NCBI GenBank assembly: GCA_963822615.1
Contig: CAWGIM010000015.1
Location: 496,001-560,000, forward strand
DNA length: 64,000 bases
From: Trebonia sp963822615
GTDB lineage: Bacteria > Actinomycetota > Actinomycetes > Streptosporangiales > Streptosporangiaceae
Reading direction: 5' to 3'
Shown: positions 33,193 through 42,134 of the stretch, piece by piece
Layout: every line of letters starts with the position of its first letter
Position numbering within the stretch: position 1 is the first letter of the stretch
The notes under the pieces: generated by a model
What the model saw: the letters and a program-made list of their open reading frames with translations, nothing else
What the model was told of the DNA's origin: nothing
The model's database searches: none
Program-made: the position numbers and the translations under genes

Positions 33193-34068
33193 TTAGCGGG
33201 CGGCGGGGGCGGCGCTCTCGACCTCCAGCTGGATGGTCTGCGCCGTCCAGAAGATAGCGAACATGGCGGCTACCGGTATCTCGACCCAGTACACGGTGAT
33301 CACGCTGGCCACTGCCAGTACCAGCAAGGCCAGCGAGATGACGAGCATTCCGGCCGCGATCCAGGTGTAGAGGAACTTTGCCGGGTCCGAGAGCATGCCG
33401 GTCCGCTGGCGGCTGCCCCGGGCTGGCGCCTGGTCATGGCGGTAGGCGTTCGCGCCCGCCACCGCGATAATGCACACGGCCAGGGAGATGGCGGAGATGT
33501 AGTGCACGTAGCTCAGGGCCCAGCTCAGGTAGAACGTGGTGACGATCAGCGTGGCCGTCCATAGCGCCAGTGCGAAGATTCCCTCCGCGAGTGCCCACCA
33601 GCGATGAGTCTGCTGGAGCCCATTCCAGCCGATGCGTAGCAAAATAAACGACAGGGCGATGGCCACAATGCCGACGATGAGCAGTGCGGTGATGTTGTCA
33701 TGGACGCTTGCGCTCACCCGGGTGTCCGGATCCTGGCAGGGTCCTGAGCCGCCGCCAGTGGGGACGAACGCGACCAGGAAGGCGAATATGCCGCCGATAT
33801 TGAGGAATATGTCCTCGGCCAGGTTAAGGCCGCGCAGCGCGAGCATGCACACGCCGAGGCCGACCAGCCCGGCGACGAACACGGACCGGGCTGGCGTGTA
33901 GAAGTAGGCGCTAACGGAGCTGAGGCTGCAATTAGGCTGGACCCGCTGATAGATCACGGCTGATCCAATGGCCACTAGCAGCCCGACGATCCCGATTCTC
34001 AGGTACCGGTAGGACCTGACCTGGTAGCTGACATCAGGCCGGACCCCGGGTGCCGTCTTCTCGTCCAT
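33193..34068 (-). CDS. Eight-segment membrane protein of unknown function
   Basis: ATG 34068 is the likely start (MDEKTAPG); the upstream part of the open frame is AT-rich promoter DNA. The 291-residue protein has about eight hydrophobic segments, with an extracytoplasmic Cys in QPNCSLSSVSAYFYTPARSV and another in GGGSGPCQDPDTRVSA, possibly a disulfide pair, and SVHDNITALL further on. I recognise no characterised family; the layout resembles DUF998-like and other putative integral membrane proteins of actinomycetes. It stands alone between RidA and YciI genes. Confidence 0.65.
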   Translation of the reverse strand: MDEKTAPGVRPDVSYQVRSYRYLRIGIVGLLVAIGSAVIYQRVQPNCSLSSVSAYFYTPARSVFVAGLVGLGVCMLALRGLNLAEDIFLNIGGIFAFLVAFVPTGGGSGPCQDPDTRVSASVHDNITALLIVGIVAIALSFILLRIGWNGLQQTHRWWALAEGIFALALWTATLIVTTFYLSWALSYVHYISAISLAVCIIAVAGANAYRHDQAPARGSRQRTGMLSDPAKFLYTWIAAGMLVISLALLVLAVASVITVYWVEIPVAAMFAIFWTAQTIQLEVESAAPAAR

Positions 34069-34184
34069 CCGATCACCGCGCTTTCCCCCATAAGCGACTA
34101 CGGATTTATCCAGAGGGTAACACGGTGCCTTAGGGCTCGCTAGGACGAATTGCGTGATCAGCACCAAGACTAATTCAAACAGAT

Positions 34185-34490
34185 TTAAACGGATCGTCCG
34201 TTGAGCCAAAGCGTCCATTCCCGTACGGCTTTGATGCGGAATACCCGGTGCACGGTCCACGGATCGGCGTCGAAGATCGAGCGCAGCGAGTCCTCATCGG
34301 CGGCCTCGACCGCCAGGAGGGCGATGTCGTCTTGGTCATCGCTGGCTACCGGGCCGCCGATGATGATGACCCCCCGCTCAACCAGCTCGTCGGCGAATGC
34401 GGCGTGCTGCTCGAAAAAGGGCTGCTGGCGGATATCGCGGGCATGGTCCCAGTTCGCGTCCTTGGCCGTGGTCACCGCGAAGACTGGCAT
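34185..34490 (-). CDS. YciI-family protein
   Basis: The ATG at 34490 follows GGAGGAGCG. The 101-residue product has the YciI/YCII fold: MPVFAVTTAKD, conserved His and Asp in FFEQHAAFADELVERGVIII, GGPVASDDQDDIALLAVEA and DPWTVHRVFRIKAVREW. Function is not established; the family is related to dienelactone-type small enzymes. The start lies within the last 19 nt of the upstream MFS gene, so translation is coupled. Confidence 0.83.
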   Translation of the reverse strand: MPVFAVTTAKDANWDHARDIRQQPFFEQHAAFADELVERGVIIIGGPVASDDQDDIALLAVEAADEDSLRSIFDADPWTVHRVFRIKAVREWTLWLNGRSV

Positions 34491-35719
34491 CGCTCCTCCG
34501 TTCTCCCGGGTTCGTCAAGCCGCCGCAGGTGCCGCACGCTCGGCGCCGCGAGCAACGCGGCGACCGCGACGAGGTTGACCGCGGCTGCGATCCAGAGCGT
34601 GCGGCTCATCCCGATCCCGGCCGCCACCACACCCGCCAGGGCGAGTCCGAGCGGCTGGCACAGCAGGGAACCGAACCAGTCGTAGGCGCTGACGCGCGAC
34701 AGTGACGCCGGCGGGACGTGCTGCTGCAGCGTCGTCTCCCACAGGGTATTGAAGAGCATGTTGCCGAAGCCGGTGACGAGCCCGCTGACCACCAGGGTCT
34801 CCCAGGGCAGCTGCAGCGCGAGCAGGATGAGCGGCAGGGCATTCGGAACTATCGCGACGGACGCCAGCAGGAGCGGGCGTCGCGGCTTGAGGCGAAGCGC
34901 GGTCGCGCCCGCCGCGAGCGCGCCGACGGCCGACACGACGAGGATCGCCGTCCAGGCGCCGGCGCCGCCGTGGCCGTCCTTGATCCACGCCGCGGCGAGC
35001 ACGAGCCACACCGCGGCCATCATGTTCCCGAGGGACGCGCTGACCACGATCAGCCAGACCCAGGTGCGGGCGGTGAACTCGCGCCAGCCGTCGAGCAGGT
35101 CGCGCGCGAACGACTGCGGCGGCAGGCTGACGTGCAGCGGCAGGTGCAGGCGGGCGAGGTAGACCGCGCTCACCCCGAAACTCGCCGCGTCAATGGCAAG
35201 CGCGTACCCTGGCCCGACGGTGACGATGAGGACGCCAGCCAGCGCCGGCCCGGCGAACTGCATCGAGGCCATCGACATCCCGCGCAGGGCGTTTGCCTCC
35301 TGCAGTCGCTCCGCGCTGACGGTCATCGGCGTGAGCCCGGTCGACGCGGGGTTGAAGAACGCCGACCCGGTTCCGGCCAGCGCCTGCAAGATGATCAGCT
35401 CCCAGATGCGCGCGGTGTGCGAGAGCAGCAGGGCCGCGGTCGCCGCCTGGACCGCCATCCGCGCGACGTCGGCGGTGAGCATCACCCCGCGCCGGGGCAG
35501 GCGGTCAGCGAACACGCCGCCGACGAGCAGGAAGACGACGAGCGGTGCGGTCTTGGCGGCAATCACGAAGCCGAGGTCGCGGGCGGACCCGGTCAGGTCG
35601 AGCACCGCCCAGGCGAGCGCGAAGGGCGTCACCGCGTCGCCCAGCAGCGACACCACCTGTCCGGTGAAGAACAGGCGGAACTCGCGCTCCTGGAGCGCGC
35701 CAAGGGGGATCCGCCGCAC
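34472..35719 (-). CDS. MFS transporter (MFS_3 / enterobactin-exporter-like)
   Basis: GTG 35719 (VRRIPLGALQ) is the likely start; the frame is open to 35797 across the operator. The ~415-residue protein has 12 hydrophobic segments and the family opening REFRLFFTGQVVSLLGDAVT, the loop GGVFADRLPRRGVM, and LQALAGTGSAFFNPASTGLTP. Such permeases export siderophores, macrolides or other small molecules; substrate unknown. It is divergent from the ECF sigma gene and shares a palindromic control region with it. Confidence 0.88.
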   Translation of the reverse strand: MRRIPLGALQEREFRLFFTGQVVSLLGDAVTPFALAWAVLDLTGSARDLGFVIAAKTAPLVVFLLVGGVFADRLPRRGVMLTADVARMAVQAATAALLLSHTARIWELIILQALAGTGSAFFNPASTGLTPMTVSAERLQEANALRGMSMASMQFAGPALAGVLIVTVGPGYALAIDAASFGVSAVYLARLHLPLHVSLPPQSFARDLLDGWREFTARTWVWLIVVSASLGNMMAAVWLVLAAAWIKDGHGGAGAWTAILVVSAVGALAAGATALRLKPRRPLLLASVAIVPNALPLILLALQLPWETLVVSGLVTGFGNMLFNTLWETTLQQHVPPASLSRVSAYDWFGSLLCQPLGLALAGVVAAGIGMSRTLWIAAAVNLVAVAALLAAPSVRHLRRLDEPGRTEERCQSSR

Positions 35720-35742
35720 CCCACCATCCTGGCACCGGGGTG

Positions 35743-35764
35743 AGAAAGTGTTGCAACGCTTTCT
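35743..35764. promoter_or_regulatory. 22-bp near-perfect palindrome between MFS and ECF sigma genes
   Basis: AGAAAGTGTTG (35743-35753) is followed by CAACGCTTTCT (35754-35764); ten of the eleven base pairs match, with TTGCAA at the centre. It lies 23 bp before the sigma ATG and 24 bp before the MFS start, so one regulator could control both. The shape resembles LacI-family operators. Confidence 0.6.
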
Positions 35765-35786
35765 GCCGCGGCGGCATAGGAAGGTC

Positions 35787-36371
35787 ATGACAGGCAATCA
35801 GTGGTCAGACAGCGAGCTTCTCGCCGGCCTGCCGCGCCAGCCGGAGCTCATGGGCCCGCTCTACGAGCGGCACGCGCTGGCCGTGTTCCGCTACCTGGCC
35901 CGGCGGGCGGGGACCACGGCAGCGGAGGACCTGCTGTCTGAAGTCTTCATCGCCGCCCTCGACGCGCGGGAGCGGGTCGTCGCCCATGACAGCGGCAGCG
36001 CGCTGCCGTGGCTGTACGGGATAGGGATGAACGTGCTGCGGCGCTACTTCCGGCGCAGCCACCTGACCGGGGCGCAGGTGCCCGACCAGGGGATGGACTG
36101 GGACGCGGTCGATGCCCGGCTTGACGCGGAGGCGCAGCGCAGGCGGCTACGAGCCGCCCTGGGCACCCTGTCAGCAGCGGACCGGGAGCTGCTCTTGCTG
36201 GTGGCCTGGGAAGGCCTGTCACCGACCGAGGCCGCCGCGGTCCTGGGGATCAGCAAGGTGGCGGCCCGGAGCCGGCTGCACCGCGCCCGGCACCGCGCGC
36301 TCCAGGCACTCAGCGGCCCGGCCGGCCAGTCGGCGTTCATGACCACAGTCACCCGTGAGGAATCATCGTGA
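35787..36371 (+). CDS. ECF-subfamily RNA polymerase sigma factor
   Basis: ATG 35787 follows AGGAAGG. The 194-residue protein has region 2 (YERHALAVFRYLARRAGT, AAEDLLSEVFIAAL, and the WLYGIGMNVLRRYFRR helix) and region 4 (LSAADRELLLLVAWEGLSPT, EAAAVLGISKVAARSRLHRA). It recruits RNA polymerase to a small regulon, likely including its own operon. Its TGA overlaps the GTG of the next gene, a CU044_5270-type membrane protein expected to be its partner or anti-sigma factor. Confidence 0.9.
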   Translation: MTGNQWSDSELLAGLPRQPELMGPLYERHALAVFRYLARRAGTTAAEDLLSEVFIAALDARERVVAHDSGSALPWLYGIGMNVLRRYFRRSHLTGAQVPDQGMDWDAVDARLDAEAQRRRLRAALGTLSAADRELLLLVAWEGLSPTEAAAVLGISKVAARSRLHRARHRALQALSGPAGQSAFMTTVTREESS

Positions 36372-37321
36372 ACCTGCTTGACGAGCTACTGTCCACCGCC
36401 GCCCAGGTCGATGACGTGACGCCAGAGGGCCTGCGGCAGGGCCGCGCCGCGCTGGACTCCGCGGTCACCGCCGCGCGGAACGCGCAGTCGGCGGCGCAGC
36501 CGCCCCAGCCGCCGCGCCGCCCGGGCCGGCCACGGCGCAGCGGCACGCGCGGCCGGCTGCTCGCCGCGTGCGCGACGGCGGTGGCCGCCGCCGTCGCGGG
36601 CACCACGGTCGCCGTGCTCGCGAGTCATTCCGGTGGCAGCCCGGTGGGTCCGTCCACTTCGGCCGCACCCGGCTCAGGGGCCGGCCTGACCGCGGCGGTC
36701 CTGCTGCGCGCGGCCGGCCAGGCCGCCGGCGCGCAGCCGGGCGGCTGGCCGAACGCTGCCTTCTGGCACGTCGCGTCCGTGTACACGCGATCCGGCAAGA
36801 CGTACCACCGCGACATCTGGATCTCCCACCACGGCAGCGGCGTGCTTGAGGACAACGGTGTCAGCCCGGGCCCGATGGACATCGGAACCGGCTCCTTCGA
36901 GGGCCTGACCTGGGCGCAGTTGTACGCGCTGCCAACCGATGCGGCCTCGCTTCAGCAAGTGCTCGAGTCGAAGTTCACCCAGGGATTCGGCTCCGACGCC
37001 GACCCCGCTCCCAGCCCGGGAGAGGTCACCCAGTCCCAGGAGCTTTTCGTGGTCGTCGGCGACCTGCTCCGGGAAAGCCCGGCGCCGCCCGCGCTGCGCG
37101 AAGCGCTCTACCAGGTCGCGGCCAATATCCCGGGTGTCGTGGTGAAGGGCGCGTACACCGACGCCCTCGGCCGGACCGGAACAGCCGTCGAGCGCAACGA
37201 CGAGGCCCTGGTCATCGACCCGCGCAACGGGCAACTGCTGGCCGACGTGTACGGCGATCCCGCTAGCGGCGGCCCTGCCTACACGTTCGTCAGCCAGGGG
37301 CCCGCCGCCAGCGTCCCGTAG
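36368..37321 (+). CDS. CU044_5270-family membrane protein, probable sigma-factor partner
   Basis: The GTG at 36368 overlaps the sigma stop codon (GTGA). The 317-residue product has a ~75-residue cytoplasmic N-terminus rich in Pro and Arg, one membrane segment (LLAACATAVAAAVAGTTVAV), and a ~220-residue extracytoplasmic domain with WPNAAFWHVASVYTRSG and LTWAQLYALPTD. This matches the CU044_5270 family, usually encoded directly after an ECF sigma gene in actinomycetes and presumed to act as its membrane anti-sigma factor. No zinc-binding HxxxCxxC motif is present. Confidence 0.82.
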   Translation: MNLLDELLSTAAQVDDVTPEGLRQGRAALDSAVTAARNAQSAAQPPQPPRRPGRPRRSGTRGRLLAACATAVAAAVAGTTVAVLASHSGGSPVGPSTSAAPGSGAGLTAAVLLRAAGQAAGAQPGGWPNAAFWHVASVYTRSGKTYHRDIWISHHGSGVLEDNGVSPGPMDIGTGSFEGLTWAQLYALPTDAASLQQVLESKFTQGFGSDADPAPSPGEVTQSQELFVVVGDLLRESPAPPALREALYQVAANIPGVVVKGAYTDALGRTGTAVERNDEALVIDPRNGQLLADVYGDPASGGPAYTFVSQGPAASVP

Positions 37322-37363
37322 CCACGGATGCCCCTTGTCAGCCCTGGCGCGGCCTGCGTGACC

Positions 37364-38863
37364 CTAGAGCCGCCGCGGGTACCCGATGCGGTAGGCCGAA
37401 GCGCGGCGGCGGGCCATGAGCATCCCGGGCGCCGGGTCCATCGGCAGCCCGCCCGCCGGGAGGGTCGCCGGGTCGACGCCGACGCCGAGCAGCGTGCGGG
37501 TAACCGCCTGGGCCACGTCGAGCAGGTCATCGAGGGCCCGGGTCAGGTGCGCGCCGGTGACGGCGGTGAGCGAGGGGTCGTCGTGCAGCGCCTCGAGGAC
37601 GCTCCGCCTGATCAGTTCCTTCAGGAACGACGCGGTCGTGCCGTCGGTGCGCTCCACCGCCGCCTGAACGTCCTGCGGGGTCAGCGCCAGGGGCACGCCC
37701 CGGCCGTAGAGGGTCAGCAGCCGCTCCCTGGCGGCGGCGTCCGGCAGGTCGATCTCGACCGCGACGTCGACGCGGCCGGGGCGGGCGGCGAGCGCGGGCT
37801 CAAGCAGGTCGGCGCGGTTGGTGGTGAGCAGGAACAGCAGGTCGGCGTCTGCCGCCGCCCCGTCCATCGAGTCAAGCAGGTCGAACAGGACGGGGCTTGA
37901 CCGCGGTCCCATCGTCCGGTCCTCGGCGACCAGGTCGACGTCCTCGAGTACCACCACGGCGGGCTGCAGGGCCCTGGCCAGCTCGGTGACCGGGCCCACG
38001 GCGACCAGTGACCGGCCGGTCAGCACCAGCCGGGTGTACCCGGTCATCTGCCCGAGCAGGTAGCGGGTGGTGTGCGTCTTGCCGGTGCCGGGCGGGCCGT
38101 AGAGCAGCAGGCCGCGCTTGAGGTGCTGGCCGGCCGCGAGGAGGGCGTCCCGGTGCGCGGCCACGCCGAGCGCGTGCCGTTCGATCCGGTCGAGCACGAC
38201 GCCCGGGAGCACGACGTCGTCGCGGTTCAGCCCGGGCGGGGCGGCGAACCCGAGGATGACGTTGCCCATCGGGCCGAGGGCCACGTCGAGCATGTGGCCG
38301 CGGTACACGTTCAGCTCCGAGCGGAGCGCGTCGAGTTCGGCCAGGACCCCCTGCGCGGTCTCGACCGGCAGCCCGGCGACCTCTAGCTCCAGGCCGGGAT
38401 GGTGCTCGCCGGGTCCCTGGATGAGCAGCGCGTACTGGCCAAGCGGGTCGGTGACGAGCAGGACGGCCGATCTCAGGCAGCCCAGGGTCGAGCCGGGGCC
38501 GTTCGGCAGGTCAGCCAGCGCGGGCGCGGCCAGCCGGATCGGCGCCATCGACCGGCCCGCCAGGAGCTGCGGCAGGTTCGGCGGCTGGAAGTGCGGCGGA
38601 ACGGCGATGCCGCGGATGTCGGCCGTGCGGCCGGGGCGCGCGCACCAGGCATCGAGCGCGGTCTGCAGGTTGACGTGCTCGAGCGGGGGCAGTTCGCGCG
38701 TCACCACCGACTGGGCCGCGCCCTCCGCTCCCAGGAAGCCGGTGATGAGGGCGACGACCTCGTTGCGGTCCTCGCCGTCGGCGGAGGCGTTCACCCAGTC
38801 AAGGAACGCGCGGAAGGCAACTGCGAACCCGCGTACGTCGTCCTCCGGCCCCGTGTCCGACAT
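37364..38863 (-). CDS. AAA+ ATPase
   Basis: The 499-residue protein has an unassigned N-terminal half (~1-250) and a C-terminal AAA+ module: Walker A LLYGPPGTGKTHTTRYLL, Walker B VVVLEDVDLV, sensor 1 FLLTTNRAD and the arginine pair in ARPGRVDVAVEID, then a helical lid. This is the classical cell-division-protein-48-like arrangement, so it should remodel or unfold a protein partner using ATP. It lies downstream of mutA-mutB-meaB but has its own probable leaderless promoter. The partner is unknown. Confidence 0.88.
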   Translation of the reverse strand: MSDTGPEDDVRGFAVAFRAFLDWVNASADGEDRNEVVALITGFLGAEGAAQSVVTRELPPLEHVNLQTALDAWCARPGRTADIRGIAVPPHFQPPNLPQLLAGRSMAPIRLAAPALADLPNGPGSTLGCLRSAVLLVTDPLGQYALLIQGPGEHHPGLELEVAGLPVETAQGVLAELDALRSELNVYRGHMLDVALGPMGNVILGFAAPPGLNRDDVVLPGVVLDRIERHALGVAAHRDALLAAGQHLKRGLLLYGPPGTGKTHTTRYLLGQMTGYTRLVLTGRSLVAVGPVTELARALQPAVVVLEDVDLVAEDRTMGPRSSPVLFDLLDSMDGAAADADLLFLLTTNRADLLEPALAARPGRVDVAVEIDLPDAAARERLLTLYGRGVPLALTPQDVQAAVERTDGTTASFLKELIRRSVLEALHDDPSLTAVTGAHLTRALDDLLDVAQAVTRTLLGVGVDPATLPAGGLPMDPAPGMLMARRRASAYRIGYPRRL

Positions 38864-38869
38864 GCCGCC

Positions 38870-38875
38870 AGCTTA
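38870..38875 (-). promoter_or_regulatory. -10 element of leaderless AAA ATPase gene
   Basis: TAAGCT on the minus strand lies 6 nt before ATG 38863. Confidence 0.45.
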
Positions 38876-38921
38876 ACAACGGGCCTGGCGCCGGACCACG
38901 GATTATCGCCCGGGGCCGGCC

Positions 38922-39921
38922 TCAGCCGCCGGCCGCCCGGAACGCGCCCAGGATCTGCTCGGCCGCGCTGGTCGCGGTGACCGACCCGTCCCGTACCCGC
39001 TGCTCGAGCCCGGGCGCGAGGGCGCGGACGGCCGGGTCGTCGTGCAGCCGGGACAGGAGCCGGTCGTGCACCAGGTTCCAGGTCCACTGCACCTGCTGGT
39101 CGCGCCGCCGCCGGTCGAGCTGGCCGGTCGACTCGAGCATTGCCCGGTGCGCCTGCACACGGGACCACACCTCGTCCAGCCCCGTCCCCTGCTGCGCGCT
39201 GCAGGTCAGCACCGGGGGGCGCCAGGCCGGGTCGGGGCCCTGCAGCAGCCGCAGCGCCGAGGCCAGCTCGCGGGCGGCGGCGCGGGCGTCCTTCTCGTGC
39301 GGCCCGTCGGCCTTGTTGACCGCGATGACGTCGGCCAGCTCGAGCACGCCCTTCTTGATGCCCTGGAGCTGGTCGCCGGTCCGGGCCAGGGCCAGCAGCA
39401 GGAAGGTGTCCACCATGCCCGCCACCGAGATCTCGGACTGGCCGACGCCGACCGTCTCCACCAGGATGACGTCGTAGCCGGCCGCCTCCATGATCACCAT
39501 GCTCTCCCGGGTCGCCCGGGCCACGCCGCCGAGCGTGCCGGACGACGGCGAGGGCCTGATGAACGCGGCCGGGTCGGCCGCCAGCCGCTGCATCCGGGTC
39601 TTGTCGCCCAGGATGGAGCCGCCGGTGCGGCTGGAAGAGGGGTCTACCGCCAGCACCGCGACCTTGTGGCCGTGGCCGGTCAGCATGCTGCCGAAGGCGT
39701 CGATGAAGGTGGACTTGCCGACCCCGGGCACCCCGGTGATGCCGATCCGTGACCGCCTTGCCGGTGTCCGGCAGCAGCTCGGTGAGCACCTGCTGGGCCA
39801 GCTCCCGGTGGTCCGCCCGGGTGGACTCGACCAGGGTGATCGCCCGGGCGATGCCGGCCCGGGACCCGTCGAGCACCCCGCGCACGTACCGCTCGGCCGG
39901 CGCGGTCCCGGTGGCGGCCAT
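38922..39921 (-). CDS. meaB: Methylmalonyl-CoA mutase-associated GTPase MeaB (ArgK), one frameshift
   Basis: From ATG 39921 the first ~57 residues (AERYVRGVLDGSRAGIARAI) are in one frame; an extra T at about 39750 shifts to the frame encoding IGITGVPGVGKSTFIDAFGS (Walker A), VLAVDPSSSRTGGSILGD, ILVETVGVGQSE and NKADG. Rejoined it is ~332 residues, normal for the family. MeaB is the G-protein chaperone that gates adenosylcobalamin loading and protects methylmalonyl-CoA mutase. The gene lies 8 bp downstream of mutB in the same operon. The indel is likely a sequencing error because all motifs are intact. Confidence 0.9.
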
Positions 39922-39929
39922 CGCGGCCG

Positions 39930-42134
39930 TCAGAGCTCGTGTCCCAGCGCGGCGGCCAGCTCGCGTACCAGTTCGTTGGCCGCGGCCGGGATCACCGTGC
40001 CCGGCCCGAAGATGGCCGCCGCGCCGGCCGCGCGCAGCTCGTCGTAGTCGCCCGGCGGGATGACGCCGCCGACCACGATCATGATGTCCGCCCGGCCGGC
40101 CGCGGCCAGCTCCTGGCGCAGCGCCGGGACCAGGGTCAGGTGCCCGGCCGCGAGCGAGTTGACCCCGACCACGTGCACGTCGGCCTCCACCGCCTGGCGG
40201 GCGACCTCGGCCGGGGTCTGGAACAGCGGGCCGACGTCGACGTCGAAGCCGAGGTCGGCGAAGGCGGTGGCGATCACCTTCTGCCCGCGGTCGTGGCCGT
40301 CCTGGCCCATCTTGGCGACCAGGATGCGCGGGCGGCGGCCCTCGGCCCGGGCGAACTCGTCGACCAGGGCGCGGGTCTCCTCGACCGGTCCGGACAAGCC
40401 GGCCTCCTCCCGGTAGACCCCGGACAGGGTCCTGATCTGCCCGGCGTGCCGCCCGTAGACCGCCTCGAGCGCGTCGGAGATCTCGCCCACGGTGGCCATC
40501 GCCCGGGCGGCGTTGACCGCCAGCGCGAGCAGGTTGTTGTCGAGCGAACCGCCCCGGGACGGCTCGGCCGAGGCGGCCGCGGTGAGGGCGTCAAGCGCCC
40601 GCTGGCAGGCGCCCGGGTCGCGTTCCGCCCGCAGCCGCCGCAGCTTCTCGATCTGCTGCGCGCGCACGGCGGCGTTGTCGACCTTGAGCACCTCGACCGG
40701 GTCCTCGGTGTCGAGGCGGTACTTGTTGACGCCGATGACCGGCTGGCGGCCGGAGTCGATCCTGGCCTGGGTGCGGGCGGCCGCTTCCTCCACCCGCAGC
40801 TTGGGTATGCCCTCGTCGATCGCCTTGGTCATCCCGCCGGCCGCCTCGACCTCACGGATGTGCTGCCAGGCGCGGGCGGCCAGGGACCCGGTCAGCCGCT
40901 CCACGTAGGCGCTGCCGCCCCAGGGGTCGATGACCCGGGTGGTGCCCGACTCCTGCTGCAGGAAAAGCTGGGTGTTGCGGGCGATGCGGGCGGAGAAGTC
41001 GGTCGGCAGGGCGAGGGCCTCGTCGAGGGCGTTGGTGTGCAGCGACTGGGTGTGGCCCTGGGTCGCCGCCATCGCCTCGACGCAGGTGCGCACCACGTTG
41101 TTGTAGACGTCCTGGGCGGTGAGCGACCAGCCGGAGGTCTGCGAGTGGGTGCGCAGCGACAGCGACTTGGTGTTCTTCGGTGCGAACTGGTTCACCAGGT
41201 GCGCCCACAGCAGCCGGGCCGCGCGCAGCTTGGCGATCTCCATGAAGAAGTTCATCCCGATCGCCCAGAAGAACGACAGCCGGGGGGCGAACGCGTCCAC
41301 GTCGAGCCCGGCGTCAAGCCCCGCCCGCAGGTACTCCACCCCGTCGGCGAGGGTGTAGGCCAGCTCCAGGTCGGCCGTGGCGCCGGCCTCCTGGATGTGG
41401 TAGCCGGAGATCGAGATCGAGTTGTACCGCGGCATCTTCTGCGAGGTGTAGGCGAAGATGTCGGAGATGATCCGCATCGACGGCCGCGGCGGGTAGATGT
41501 AGGTGTTGCGGACCATGAACTCCTTGAGGATGTCGTTCTGGATGGTCCCGGCCAGCTTCTCCGGCGGCACCCCCTGCTCCTCGGCCGCCACGATGTACAG
41601 CGCCAGCACCGGCAGCACGGCGCCGTTCATGGTCATCGAGACCGACATCTGGTCCAGCGGGATGCCCGCGAAGAGCTGCCGCATGTCGTAGATGGAGTCG
41701 ATCGCCACCCCGGCCATGCCCACGTCGCCGAACACCCGGGGGTTGTCGCTGTCGTAGCCGCGGTGGGTGGCCAGGTCGAACGCGACCGACAGGCCCTTCT
41801 GCCCGGCCGCCAGGTTGCGCCGGTAGAACGCGTTGGACTCCTCGGCGGTGGAGAAGCCGGCGTACTGCCGGATCGTCCACGGCTGGTTCACGTACATGGT
41901 CGGGTAGGGGCCGCGCAGGTAGGGCGCGACGCCGGGGTAGGTGCCGAGGAAGTCGATCCCGGCCAGGTCGCCCGCCGCGTAGAGCGGCTTGACGGCGATG
42001 CCTTCCGGGGTCTCCCAGACCGCCTCGTCGACGTCCTTGCCGGTCTCGGCCTGCCAGGCGTCCCGCCAGGACTGCTCGGTGGCCGGCCCGCTGTCCGGGC
42101 CGTCGAGCCCGATTTCACCGAAGTCCGGGATCAT
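39930..42134 (-). CDS. mutB: Methylmalonyl-CoA mutase large (alpha) subunit
   Basis: The 734-residue product contains the (beta/alpha)8 substrate domain (IRQYAGFSTAEESNAFYRRN, LSVAFDLATHRGYDSDNPRV) and the C-terminal B12-binding domain with DGHDRGQKVIA (the DxHxxG ligand His), NSLAAGHL and VVGGVIPPGD. It isomerises (R)-methylmalonyl-CoA to succinyl-CoA with adenosylcobalamin, linking propionate, odd-chain lipid and branched amino acid catabolism to the TCA cycle, or in reverse supplying polyketide extender units. It overlaps mutA by 4 bp (ATGA) and is followed by meaB. Confidence 0.97.
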   Translation of the reverse strand: MIPDFGEIGLDGPDSGPATEQSWRDAWQAETGKDVDEAVWETPEGIAVKPLYAAGDLAGIDFLGTYPGVAPYLRGPYPTMYVNQPWTIRQYAGFSTAEESNAFYRRNLAAGQKGLSVAFDLATHRGYDSDNPRVFGDVGMAGVAIDSIYDMRQLFAGIPLDQMSVSMTMNGAVLPVLALYIVAAEEQGVPPEKLAGTIQNDILKEFMVRNTYIYPPRPSMRIISDIFAYTSQKMPRYNSISISGYHIQEAGATADLELAYTLADGVEYLRAGLDAGLDVDAFAPRLSFFWAIGMNFFMEIAKLRAARLLWAHLVNQFAPKNTKSLSLRTHSQTSGWSLTAQDVYNNVVRTCVEAMAATQGHTQSLHTNALDEALALPTDFSARIARNTQLFLQQESGTTRVIDPWGGSAYVERLTGSLAARAWQHIREVEAAGGMTKAIDEGIPKLRVEEAAARTQARIDSGRQPVIGVNKYRLDTEDPVEVLKVDNAAVRAQQIEKLRRLRAERDPGACQRALDALTAAASAEPSRGGSLDNNLLALAVNAARAMATVGEISDALEAVYGRHAGQIRTLSGVYREEAGLSGPVEETRALVDEFARAEGRRPRILVAKMGQDGHDRGQKVIATAFADLGFDVDVGPLFQTPAEVARQAVEADVHVVGVNSLAAGHLTLVPALRQELAAAGRADIMIVVGGVIPPGDYDELRAAGAAAIFGPGTVIPAAANELVRELAAALGHEL

